Of a DNA stretch of 64,000 nucleotides, positions 1 through 8,506 are shown piece after piece. The notes beneath the pieces are model-generated. The model had not been told where the DNA came from and made no database searches. It saw nothing but the letters and a program-made list of their open reading frames with translations. Origin of the DNA: Chloroflexota bacterium (lineage in GTDB: Bacteria > Chloroflexota > UBA11872); contig JAJDVX010000041.1 in the NCBI GenBank assembly GCA_022825895.1, positions 1-64,000 of the forward strand, read 5' to 3'. Numbering within the stretch: position 1 is the stretch's first letter; each line of letters starts with the position of its first letter. Made by a program: the position numbers and the translations under genes.

Positions 1-415
1 TTGGGATTTGGTGCGCGGAAGACCCTCACCCCAACCCTCTCCCACGGGGAGAGGGAGGAAGAGTGGACGCGCCTTCGTAGACCTCTGCATATCCCGGGGC
101 TGGGTGCGCGGAAGACCCCTCACCGATTTCGGCCGAAGACGCCCGAATCCTTCGGCAAGCTCAGGACAGGTTCTGCCTCTCCCCTTGGAGAGGGTGAAGA
201 ACCGCGGCTTCCAACAGTCTTGGTCCCAGGGGAGTTTGGTGCGCGGAAGACCCTCACCCCGACCCTCTCCCACGGGGAGAAGGAGGAAGAGGGGGTGCCG
301 TGGAGATTCGGGCCGTCTGAAGAGCGGCGCTGGGGGAGGCATCACGCGCGGAAGACCCTCACCCCGACCCTCTCCCACGGGGAGAGGGAGCAAGAGTGGA
401 CGCCTTTGAGGGGGT
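1..415. repeat. Cluster of short palindromic repeats (consensus GCGCGGAAGACCCTCACCCCNACCCTCTCCC-loop-GGGAGAGGGAGNAAGAG)
   Basis: Hairpins CCCTCTCCC-ACG-GGGAGAGGG at 35-55 and 368-388, one-mismatch copy at 263-283, and a composite element with CCTCTCC-CCTT-GGAGAGG at 176-193. Confidence 0.9.
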
Positions 416-946
416 TCATGGCGGGGGGTGGAGGGCGGCGGCGATTTCGGTGGCGATGGTGTGGATGGATTTGTGGTTGGCGTTGATGTGGAGGTGGGCT
501 TGCTGGTAGGCGGCGAGGCGTTCGGCGCGGAGGGCGCGAAGGCGGCCGACGGGGTCGTCGCCGAGCATGGGGCGGGGTTCGTCGGCGAGGGCGGGACCCA
601 AGCGCTGGGCGGCTTCGTCGGGGTCGACATCCAGCCAGACGACGAGGCCGCGGCGCAGCAGGGCGGCGCGGGTGCGGGGGTTGACGAAGGCGCCGCCGCC
701 GAGGGCGACGACCTGGCGGGGACGGGCGGCGAGTTCGAGGACGGCGGATTGTTCGAAGCCGCGGAAGACGTCCTCGCCCTTGTGGGTGAAGAGCCAGGGG
801 ATGGTGCGGCCGGTGCGGCGTTCGACCTCGGTGTCGGTGTCCTGGACTTTCCAGCCGAGGCGGCGGGCCAGGACGGCGGCGACGCTGGATTTTCCGGCGC
901 CGCTGATGCCGACGAGGAAGACGCGGTCGACGTTGGGCGGGGTCAT
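416..946 (-). CDS. aroK: Shikimate kinase
   Basis: P-loop GISGAGKSS, DTDTEVERRTG, ALGGGAF motifs; next to other aro genes. Confidence 0.93.
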   Translation of the reverse strand: MTPPNVDRVFLVGISGAGKSSVAAVLARRLGWKVQDTDTEVERRTGRTIPWLFTHKGEDVFRGFEQSAVLELAARPRQVVALGGGAFVNPRTRAALLRRGLVVWLDVDPDEAAQRLGPALADEPRPMLGDDPVGRLRALRAERLAAYQQAHLHINANHKSIHTIATEIAAALHPPP

Positions 947-2127
947 GCGGACTCGGTCTGGACGGCGTAGGTCTGGCGGAAGCGTTGGAGGTTGTCGCGG
1001 GTTTCGGGGAGGCTGTCGCCGCCGAATTTGTCGAGCACGGCGTCGGCGAGGACGAGGGCGGTCATGGCTTCGCCGATGACGCCGGCGGCGGGGACGACGC
1101 AGACGTCGGAGCGCTCGAAGTGGGCGGTGGTGGGCTGGAGGGTGGCGACGTCGACGGTGCGCAGGGGGCGGCGCATGGTGGAGATGGGCTTGAGGGCGCC
1201 CCGGACGACGATGGGCTGGCCGTTGGTCATGCCGCCCTCGAAGCCGCCGGCGCGGTTGGAGAGGCGGGCCCAGCCGCGGTCGGGGTCAATGGCGATTTCG
1301 TCGTGGACGTCATGACCGCGGGCGGCGGCGTTGGCGAAGGCGGGGCCGATCTCAGCGCCCTTGACGGCGTTGATGCTGACGATGGCCTGGGTGAGGCGGG
1401 CATCGAGCTTGCGGTCCCACTGGACGTGGCTGCCGAGGCCGACGGGAGCGCCCCAGGCGACGACTTCGAAGACGCCGCCGAGGGTGGAGCCGTCGGCGCG
1501 GGCGCTGTCGATCTCGGCCATCATGGCGTCGGCGCGTTCGGGGGTGACGGCGCGGACGGGGGAGGCTTCGACGTCGTCCCAGGGCCAGTGTTCGGGGCGG
1601 GCGTGGTCGAGGCCGGGTTCGTCGACGACGGAGCCGATGCGGGCGGTGCGGCTGCGGATGCGGATGCCGAGTTCGGCGAGGAATTTGCGGGCGATGGCGC
1701 CGACGGCGACGCGGGCGGTGGTTTCGCGGGCGCTGGAGCGTTCGAGGATGTTGCGGAGGTCGCCGGTGCCGTACTTGATCATGCCGGCGAGGTCGGCGTG
1801 GCCGGGGCGGGGCTTGGTGACGGGGGGGATGTCGAGCGGAGGGGCCTCGATGGCCATTTTTTCGACCCAGTTGGCCCAGTCGCGGTTTTCGATGAGGAGG
1901 GTGATGGGGCTGCCGAGGGTTTCACCGAGCCGGATGCCGCTGCGGATGATGGCCTGGTCGCGCTCGATTTTCATGCGGCCGCCGCGGCCGTAGCCGCCCT
2001 GGCGGCGGGAGAGGTCGGGGTTGATGTCCCGGACGCCCAGGGGCACGCCGAGGGGGAGGCCCTCGACGATGACGGTGAGGCCGGGGCCGTGGGATTCGCC
2101 GGCGGTCAGGTAGCGGAGGTTGGCCAT
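943..2127 (-). CDS. aroC: Chorismate synthase
   Basis: MANLRYLTAGESHGPGLTVIVEGLP; RRQGGYGRGGRM; overlaps aroK by ATGA. The tracked ORF start (2253) lies in a repeat, so the start is moved to ATG at 2127. Confidence 0.95.
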   Translation of the reverse strand: MANLRYLTAGESHGPGLTVIVEGLPLGVPLGVRDINPDLSRRQGGYGRGGRMKIERDQAIIRSGIRLGETLGSPITLLIENRDWANWVEKMAIEAPPLDIPPVTKPRPGHADLAGMIKYGTGDLRNILERSSARETTARVAVGAIARKFLAELGIRIRSRTARIGSVVDEPGLDHARPEHWPWDDVEASPVRAVTPERADAMMAEIDSARADGSTLGGVFEVVAWGAPVGLGSHVQWDRKLDARLTQAIVSINAVKGAEIGPAFANAAARGHDVHDEIAIDPDRGWARLSNRAGGFEGGMTNGQPIVVRGALKPISTMRRPLRTVDVATLQPTTAHFERSDVCVVPAAGVIGEAMTALVLADAVLDKFGGDSLPETRDNLQRFRQTYAVQTESA

Positions 2128-2185
2128 GGGGTGAGGGTGGTTCCTATGAGTGGTCGGCGGGCAGCGGATTGGGTGGTTTGTTGCG

Positions 2186-2246
2186 TTGGGTGCGCGGAAG
2201 ACCCTCACCCCAACCCTCTCCCAAAGGGAGAGGGAGAAGAGGGCGG
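2186..2246. repeat. Palindromic repeat copy between aroE and aroC
   Basis: CCCTCTCCC-AAA-GGGAGAGGG at 2214-2234 with the same GCGCGGAAGACCCTCACCCC flank. Confidence 0.9.
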
Positions 2247-2265
2247 CCTTCAACGTTGGATCTGA

Positions 2266-3129
2266 TCAAGGTGAGTCACTACCTTCGAGGGCGGCGCGGG
2301 CGGCTGTGAGCATGGTACGCGCCGGGGCGGGGCGGCCGGTCCACTGCTGGAGGCTGGCGGCGCCCTGCATGACGAGCATTTCGAGGCCGCCGAGGGTGGG
2401 GGCGCCGCACTGGTGGGCGGCGGCGAGGAGGGGGGTGAGGGCGGGGCGGTAGACGATGTCGTAGACGAAGAGGTTGGGGTGGAGCCGGCCGGGGGGGACG
2501 GGGCTTTCGGCGGGGGCGGGGCCGCCGGACATGCCGACGCTGGTGGTGTTGACGAGGAGTTGGGCGGCGGCGAGGCGTTGGGGGAGGCGGGTGTCGGTTA
2601 GCGCGCAGGAATCGATGGGGGTGTCGTTGGGCGGCTGGAGGTCTTGCACGAGTTGGTGGGCGCGGGCGGGGGTGCGGTTGGCGACGAGGATGCGGCGGGC
2701 GCCGGTGTCGAGGAGGGCGATGACGGCGGCGCGGGCGGCGCCGCCGGCGCCGAGGACGACGACGGATGCGCCTGTGGGATCGAAGTTGCCGAATTGGCGG
2801 AGGGCTTCGGAAAAGCCGTAGGGGTCGGTGTTGTCGCCGAGGAGGCGCGGGCCGTTGCGGATGACGGTGTTGACGGCGCCGGTGCGTTGGGCGGCGGGGG
2901 TGAGGCGGTCCACGGCGCGGAAGGCGGCGAGCTTGTGGGGGATGGTGACGTTGAGGCCGGCGAGGCGGCCGGCGCGGACGTCGTCAAAGCGGTCGTTTTC
3001 GGTGCCGGGGGGCGTGGGGAGGGCGGTGTAGGCGGCGTCGAGGCCGAGTTCAGCCAGGGCGGCCTGGTGCATGACGGGGGAGAGGGTGTGGCCGAGGGGC
3101 CAGCCGATGACGGCGTAGGCGGCGCTCAT
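2266..3129 (-). CDS. aroE: Shikimate dehydrogenase
   Basis: YAVIGWPLGHTLSPVMHQAAL; NVTIPHK; VVLGAGGAARA. Confidence 0.95.
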   Translation of the reverse strand: MSAAYAVIGWPLGHTLSPVMHQAALAELGLDAAYTALPTPPGTENDRFDDVRAGRLAGLNVTIPHKLAAFRAVDRLTPAAQRTGAVNTVIRNGPRLLGDNTDPYGFSEALRQFGNFDPTGASVVVLGAGGAARAAVIALLDTGARRILVANRTPARAHQLVQDLQPPNDTPIDSCALTDTRLPQRLAAAQLLVNTTSVGMSGGPAPAESPVPPGRLHPNLFVYDIVYRPALTPLLAAAHQCGAPTLGGLEMLVMQGAASLQQWTGRPAPARTMLTAARAALEGSDSP

Positions 3130-3149
3130 TGAGACCGTTGCCTAACCGC

Positions 3150-3440
3150 GGGAATGGGTGCCCGGAAGACCCTCACCCCGACCCGCTCCCACGGGAGACC
3201 TTTGCATAACCCAGGGTTGGTTGCGCGGAAGACCCCTCACCGATTTCGGCCGAAGACGGCCGAATCTGCCTCTCCCCTTGGAGAGGGGAAGAACGGCGGC
3301 TCCTCGAAGGGATTGACATCGCACACCCGTCAATCGGGTTACGCAAAGGTCTCCACGGGGAGAGGGAGCAAGAGGGGCCGCGCCTTTGAGGGTGCGGGGC
3401 GTTTTGCAAAGGTCTCCGGAGGGAGAGGGAGAAAGAGCGG
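3150..3440. repeat. Cluster of full and decayed palindromic repeats between aroA and aroE
   Basis: CCTCTCC-CCTT-GGAGAGG at 3269-3286 plus half-elements near 3155-3200, 3350-3376, 3412-3436. Confidence 0.8.
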
Positions 3441-3480
3441 TCCCGATTTCGAAGTCGAGGCCGGGTTTCGCGAGGGCCGC

Positions 3481-4785
3481 TCATTCGCAGAGGCGGGCGA
3501 GGTCGTCCCAGAAGGTGGGATAGGAGACGTCGACGGCCTGGGCGCCGCGGATCGTTACGGGGCCGGTGCCGCTGACGGCGGCGACGGCGGCGAGCATGGC
3601 GATGCGGTGATCGCCGGCGGCGTCGACGATTCCGCCGCCGGCGCGGGCGCCGCCGGCGATGGTGAATCCGTCGGATTCGGCCTCGAGCTCGCGGCCGAGG
3701 GCGGAGAGGGCGCGTTCGGTGATGTGGAGGCGGTCGGATTCCTTGACGCGGAGCTCGGCGGCGTCGGCGATGCGGGACTCGCCGTGGGCGCGGGTGGCGA
3801 GGAGGGCGAGGAGGGAGGCTTCGTCGATAAGGCGGGGGATGAGGTGCCCGCCGGCGTGGATGGCGCGGAGGTCTGAGGAGCGGGCGGTGACGGCGCCGGA
3901 GGGTTCGGGCTCGGTGGTTTCGAGGTGGGTTTCGATGTCGGCGCCCATGGTTTGGAGGGCCTCGAGGAGGCCGGTGCGGAGGGGGTTGAGGCCGACGTTG
4001 CGGATGGTGATTTCGGCGTCGGGGTGCAGGACGGCGGCGGCGATCCAGAAGGCGGCGGAGGAGATGTCGCCGGGGATGTCGAGATCAAGGGCCTGGAGGT
4101 CATTCGCGGGCTGGCAGCGAATCTCGCCGCCGGTGGTGCGGAGCACCGCGCCCTGGGCCCGGAGGATGCGTTCGGTGTGGTCGCGGGAGGGGGCGGGCTG
4201 GCGCAGGACGGTGGGGCCGTCGGCGCGCAGGGCGGCGAGCAGGATGGCGGACTTGACCTGGGCGCTGGCGACGGGGATGTCGAGTTCGGCGCCGCGAAGG
4301 TTGCCGGGGGCGATGGCCAGGGGAGCGTAGGCGCCGTGCGCCCGGCCGTCGATGCGCGCGCCGAGGGCGCGCAGGGGGCGCACGATGCGGTCCATGGGCC
4401 GGGAGCGCAGGGAGGCGTCGCCGGTGAGGACGGCGTGGAGGGGGCGGCCGGCGAGCAGGCCGCCGGCGAGGCGCATGGTGGTGCCGCTGTTGCCGCAGTC
4501 GAGGACGTCGGCGGGTTCGCGGAGGCCGTGGAGGCCCAGGCCGGTGACGCGCAGTTCATCGTCGTCCATGGAGACTTCGGCGCCGAGCGCCCGGACGAGA
4601 GCGGCGCTGGCGCGGGTGTCGGCGCCGAGGCCGGGATTGCGCAGGCGGGTCTGGCCGCCGGCTTGCGCGCCGAGCAACAGGCCCCGGTGGGTGATGGACT
4701 TGTCGCCGGGGACCGTGAGCTCGCCGCGCAGACGCCGCGCCGGCCGGACGACGCGGGCGCCGGGCGGGGCGGGAGCGTCGATCAC
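3481..4785 (-). CDS. aroA: 3-phosphoshikimate 1-carboxyvinyltransferase (EPSP synthase)
   Basis: [40 protein letters not shown] start at 4785 overlaps the aroF stop. The 829-aa tracked ORF is extended through the aroF antiframe. Confidence 0.93.
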   Translation of the reverse strand: MIDAPAPPGARVVRPARRLRGELTVPGDKSITHRGLLLGAQAGGQTRLRNPGLGADTRASAALVRALGAEVSMDDDELRVTGLGLHGLREPADVLDCGNSGTTMRLAGGLLAGRPLHAVLTGDASLRSRPMDRIVRPLRALGARIDGRAHGAYAPLAIAPGNLRGAELDIPVASAQVKSAILLAALRADGPTVLRQPAPSRDHTERILRAQGAVLRTTGGEIRCQPANDLQALDLDIPGDISSAAFWIAAAVLHPDAEITIRNVGLNPLRTGLLEALQTMGADIETHLETTEPEPSGAVTARSSDLRAIHAGGHLIPRLIDEASLLALLATRAHGESRIADAAELRVKESDRLHITERALSALGRELEAESDGFTIAGGARAGGGIVDAAGDHRIAMLAAVAAVSGTGPVTIRGAQAVDVSYPTFWDDLARLCE

Positions 4786-5813
4786 GCGCCGACCGGGGCG
4801 CCGACGGGACGTCCGAGGGCGGCGGCCATGGGTTCCAGCTGGGCCATGAGGTCGCTGAAGTGGTTGAAGCTGAGGCTTTGCTGGCCGTCGATCAGGGCGG
4901 ACTCGGGCTCGGGATGGACCTCGACAATGATGCCGTCGGCGCCGGCGGCGACGGAGGCCAGGGCCATGGCATGGACCATGTACCAGTGGCCGGTGCCCTG
5001 CGAGGGGTCGACGACGATGGGCAGGTGGGTGCGGCGGCGCAGGAGGGGGATGGCGTTGAGGTCGAGGGTGAAGCGGGAGGAGGTTTCGAAGGTGCGGATG
5101 CCGCGCTCGCAGAGCATGACGTTGGGGTTGCCGGCGGCCATGATGTACTCGGCGCACATGAGCCACTCGTCGATGGTGTTGCCCATGCCGCGCTTGAGCA
5201 GGACGGGTTTCTCGCAGGCGCCGACCTCGCAGAGCAGCGGGTAGTTCTGGGCGTTGCGGGTGCCGACCTGCAGGACATCGGCGTAATCGACGACGAACTC
5301 GACCTGGCGTGGATCGAGGACCTCGGTGATGACGGGGAGGCCGGTGGCTTCGCGGGCTTCGGCCAGGAGTTGCAGGCCCGGGACGCCCATGCCCTGGAAG
5401 CTGTAGGGGGAGCTGCGCGGCTTGTAGGCGCCGCCGCGCAGCAGCTGGGCGCCGGCGGCGGCGACGTGTCGGGCGGTGGCGGCCATTTGTTCCGGGCTCT
5501 CGACGGTACAGGGGCCGGCCATGACGGTGACCGAGCCGTTGCCGATCTCGACGTCGCCGACCTGGATGACGGAGCGTTCGCGGCTGTCGGTGCGGGCGGC
5601 GAGCTTGAAGGGCTCGCTGATGGGGATGGTGGCCTCGACGTGGGGCATGCGCTCGAGCTGCTGGAGCAGCTCGGGCGGTCGGGTGCCGATGACGGCGATC
5701 ACGGTCTTGTGCTCGCCGGGCAGGACGCGGGTTTCCAGGCCCTCGGCATGGACGCGGGCTTCGACCGCGTCCAGGGCCGCCTGGCCGGCGCTGTTCTTCA
5801 TCACGATGATCAT
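4782..5813 (-). CDS. aroF: 3-deoxy-7-phosphoheptulonate (DAHP) synthase with N-terminal regulatory domain
   Basis: [11 protein letters not shown]-term; [39 protein letters not shown]. Confidence 0.93.
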   Translation of the reverse strand: MIIVMKNSAGQAALDAVEARVHAEGLETRVLPGEHKTVIAVIGTRPPELLQQLERMPHVEATIPISEPFKLAARTDSRERSVIQVGDVEIGNGSVTVMAGPCTVESPEQMAATARHVAAAGAQLLRGGAYKPRSSPYSFQGMGVPGLQLLAEAREATGLPVITEVLDPRQVEFVVDYADVLQVGTRNAQNYPLLCEVGACEKPVLLKRGMGNTIDEWLMCAEYIMAAGNPNVMLCERGIRTFETSSRFTLDLNAIPLLRRRTHLPIVVDPSQGTGHWYMVHAMALASVAAGADGIIVEVHPEPESALIDGQQSLSFNHFSDLMAQLEPMAAALGRPVGAPVGA

Positions 5814-5861
5814 CGGGCGGGCTCCTGCTGGGGACGGTGGCGGGGCGGGTGGTCGGAGAAA

Positions 5862-5890
5862 CAAAAAAGCAGAGGCGGGGGCCTCTGCTG
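5862..5890 (-). terminator. Intrinsic terminator (candidate attenuator) in the aroF 5' leader
   Basis: Minus strand AGCAGAGGC-CCCC-GCCTCTGCT followed by a T-run, upstream of the aroF start. Confidence 0.8.
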
Positions 5891-5912
5891 CCGGCGTCTG
5901 CGGGTCGTTGGT

Positions 5913-5993
5913 TTACATAAGCGTACGACCCGGCTGCGCCGGCGCTGGAAACGCGAAATAGACGCCGCAAGCTGGGGCGTGACCGTGGGTCAT
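5913..5993 (-). CDS. Candidate 26-aa leader peptide MTHGHAPACGVYFAFPAPAQPGRTLM
   Basis: ATG-to-TAA ORF just upstream of the terminator with adjacent Tyr-Phe-Ala-Phe codons; no obvious Shine-Dalgarno. Confidence 0.45.
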   Translation of the reverse strand: MTHGHAPACGVYFAFPAPAQPGRTLM

Positions 5994-6022
5994 GCGTACT
6001 CGTAGCCTAAGAGTTCGCGGAG

Positions 6023-6051
6023 AGTGTGCGTGAGGTTGGGGCGGGCGTCAA
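6023..6051 (-). promoter_or_regulatory. Candidate sigma70-type promoter for the aroF leader
   Basis: TTGACG (6051-6046), 17-nt spacer, CACACT (6028-6023). Confidence 0.4.
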
Positions 6052-6105
6052 TAGGATACGGTTAACTAAAGTCGAGAAGATAGGGCGAGCGAGGCGCGGT
6101 TCGGG

Positions 6106-7503
6106 TTGCGATCGTTGACGCGCATGGTCAGCAGGGGCGGCGCGCCGCTGCGTCCGGATTCCGAGGCCGCGCTGGTGCAGATGTGGCTGGATGCCGCGTC
6201 GCGGGTCGGTCCCATGCGCGATTCGCTGGGGCGTTCGATCGAGGTGGTGTACCCGGGCCGCCGCACGGGGCTGGCGGGACCGGACCTGCGGGACGCGATC
6301 GTCAGTATTGACGGCGGTCCGGTACGGCGGGTCGACGTGGAAGTCCACCTGCACGAGGCGTCATGGGAGCGGCACGGGCACGACGCGGACGCGCGCTACG
6401 CCGGCGATCTGTTGCACCTGGTGTGGACGGCGGCGCGCGGCGGTTCCGGACGTCCCCCGTACATCCGGGCGCCGCGGGCGCTGGCCGGCGGGCGGGCGCG
6501 AGGAGGACGGCAATCGAATACGGATGGCTGGCCGTGTTGGAACGCAGGGGAGCGGCCGGAGGCCGGAGCCGAGGTGCGAGGGGCGATTCGAGCGGAGGGC
6601 GCGAGGCAGCACGCGGAGCGGGCGGCGGCGCTGGAGAGCGACATCGAGGCGCTGGGCGCGGACCAGTCGCTGTACCGGGCGATGATGCGGGCGCTGGGGT
6701 ACAGCGCGAACACGCGGCAGTTCGAGGCGGTGGCCGAGGCGGCGCCGATCGAGCTGCTGGGCGCGCTGGGCGGGCCGACGCTGGGTGAGCGGCGGGTGCG
6801 CGTGGAGGCGGAGTTGCTGGGGGCGGCGGGGTTGCTGCCGAGCCAGCGAGGGCAACACGCTGAACATCCGCATGAGGTGATGCTCGAGGAAGCCTGGGCG
6901 GGCACGGCGCCGCGGGCGGCGCCGGCGGTGGAGGACTGGACGCTGGCGGCGGTGCGACCGCACAACCGGCCGGCGCGGCGGCTGGCGGGGGCGGCCAGGC
7001 TGCTGAGCACGGCGCCGCTGGCGCGGCGTTCGCTTTCGGAGCGCGTGGCGGGGCAGGTGCTGGCCGCGAACGCCGCTGGGCGGGGACGAGACCTGGCGGA
7101 GTGGTTCGAGGTGCGGGTCGGGCCGGAGGACTACTGGGCGCGGCACCTGGACGTGGGGCGGCCGGCGGCGCGGCCGCTGCCGGCGCTGATCGGGCGCGGG
7201 CGCAGCCAGGAGGTGCTGGTGAACGCGGTGCTGCCGTTCACGGCGGCGCTGGGCGGCTGGTCGAAGCGGCCGGAGTTGGTGGAGGCGGCGGGCGCGGCGC
7301 TGGCCGACCTGGGAGCGGTGGGCTGGAACCGGCACACGCGCTACATGGCCGACACGCTGCGGCTGGAGCGGCGGGGGCTGGGGTCGGCTCTGGCGCAGCA
7401 GGGGCTGTTGCGGATCTACCGCCGCTGGTGCCGGGCGAAGCAGTGCGGCGAATGCCCCGCGGCGGCCGCGGCGATTCCAGCGGCTGCGGTCGTCGGCGAA
7501 TAG
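6106..7503 (+). CDS. DUF2851-like protein of unknown function
   Basis: VVYPGRRTGLAGPDLRDAIVSIDGGPVRRVDVEVHLHEASWERHGHDADARYAGDLLHLVW resembles the DUF2851 N-terminal pattern; start may be 6124. Confidence 0.7.
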   Translation: MRSLTRMVSRGGAPLRPDSEAALVQMWLDAASRVGPMRDSLGRSIEVVYPGRRTGLAGPDLRDAIVSIDGGPVRRVDVEVHLHEASWERHGHDADARYAGDLLHLVWTAARGGSGRPPYIRAPRALAGGRARGGRQSNTDGWPCWNAGERPEAGAEVRGAIRAEGARQHAERAAALESDIEALGADQSLYRAMMRALGYSANTRQFEAVAEAAPIELLGALGGPTLGERRVRVEAELLGAAGLLPSQRGQHAEHPHEVMLEEAWAGTAPRAAPAVEDWTLAAVRPHNRPARRLAGAARLLSTAPLARRSLSERVAGQVLAANAAGRGRDLAEWFEVRVGPEDYWARHLDVGRPAARPLPALIGRGRSQEVLVNAVLPFTAALGGWSKRPELVEAAGAALADLGAVGWNRHTRYMADTLRLERRGLGSALAQQGLLRIYRRWCRAKQCGECPAAAAAIPAAAVVGE

Positions 7504-7547
7504 CGCGGCGCCGGGGTCGCCGGTAGCGACCTTTGCGCGACCCGGGG

Positions 7548-7770
7548 TTGGTTGCGCGGAAGACCCTCTCCCCAGCCCTCTCCCACGGGGAGAGGGAGTA
7601 AGAATGGACGCAGATTGCCCAGGGAAGGTCTCCGCGGAATCCGTCGTTGGGTGCCCGGAAGACCCTCAGCCCGACCCTGTGCCCCGGGAGAGACCGTTGC
7701 GTCACTCGGGCGTGGTTGCGCGGAAGACCCTCACCCCAACCCTCTCCCGCGGGGAGAGGGAGGAAGAGCG
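7548..7770. repeat. Palindromic repeat cluster
   Basis: Hairpins at 7576-7596 (loop ACG) and 7740-7760 (loop GCG); degenerate copy near 7647-7690. Confidence 0.9.
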
Positions 7771-8340
7771 GCCGCAGCTTTGAGGACGCCGGGGGGTTAC
7801 ACGAGCCTCAGAAGAAGAAGGGCGGGCGTGGCGGCGCGGGTTGCTGGTGACGTGGCGAGGTTGCTGGGGCCGGCAGCCACCCTCACCCCGACCCTCTCCC
7901 TCAAGGGAGAGGGAGGAAGCGGCGCTCCGCCGCTGATAGACGGCCCGGGTCCTGAGGCTGGGCTGGGATTCGAGGGGCGCGTCGACAAGAAGACGGCTCA
8001 CCCCCGGATCGAGTCCGGGGCAGGTTCCGGCTTTCTCCCACGGCGAGACGGAGGAAGAGCGGCCGCAGCTTCGAGGACGTTGGGGGTTTACACGAGTCTC
8101 AGGAGAAGAAGGGCGGGCGTGGCGGCGCGGGTTGCTGGTGACGTGGCGAGGCTGCTCGGGCCGGCAGCCACCCTCACCCCGACCCTCTCCCTCAAGGGAG
8201 AGGGAGGAAGAGGCGCTCCGCCGCTGATAGACGGCCCGGGTCCTGAGGCTGGGCTGGGATTCGAGAGGCGCGTCGACAAGAAGACGGCTCACCCCCCGGA
8301 TCGAGTCCGGGGCAGGCTCCGGCTTTCTCCCACGGGAGAG
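7757..8340. repeat. Tandem duplication of a ~291-bp unit containing palindromic repeats
   Basis: Matching landmarks at offset 291 (GCCGCAGCTT 7771/8062; TTGCTGGTGA 7841/8132; CCTCACCCCG 7881/8172; GTCGACAAGA 7981/8272), with one extra C late in unit 2. Confidence 0.92.
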
Positions 8341-8466
8341 GGAGCAAGAGACGCCCCATACTTGAGGGCGCGGGGCGTTTTGCACGGGTCGCCGGAAGCG
8401 AGACGGTTGCGAGGCCCGGGTATGGGTGGGCGCCGAGATGATACTGACTGGAACTAAGTAAGATTA

Positions 8467-8496
8467 CTTGACAGCGACTCGCTCAATATCTACTAT
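8467..8496 (+). promoter_or_regulatory. HAIR-like HspR operator overlapping a sigma70-type promoter of lon
   Basis: CTTGACA-N7-GCTCAAT (8467-8487) vs HAIR CTTGAGT-N7-ACTCAAG; same DNA gives TTGACA (8468-8473)-N17-TACTAT (8491-8496). Confidence 0.7.
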
Positions 8497-8506
8497 CGCT
8501 CGTGAC

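Noticed and set aside
985-2265. 426-aa plus-strand Gly/Asp-rich ORF over aroC
   Set aside because: Low-complexity shadow of aroC ending in the repeat.
1-8385. Possible CRISPR array because of many similar short repeats
   Set aside because: Irregular spacing, internal homology between copies, hairpin with flanks, and no cas genes.
7552-8457. 301-aa ORF with internal protein repeat
   Set aside because: Translation of the 291-bp tandem duplication and palindromic repeats; no coding evidence.
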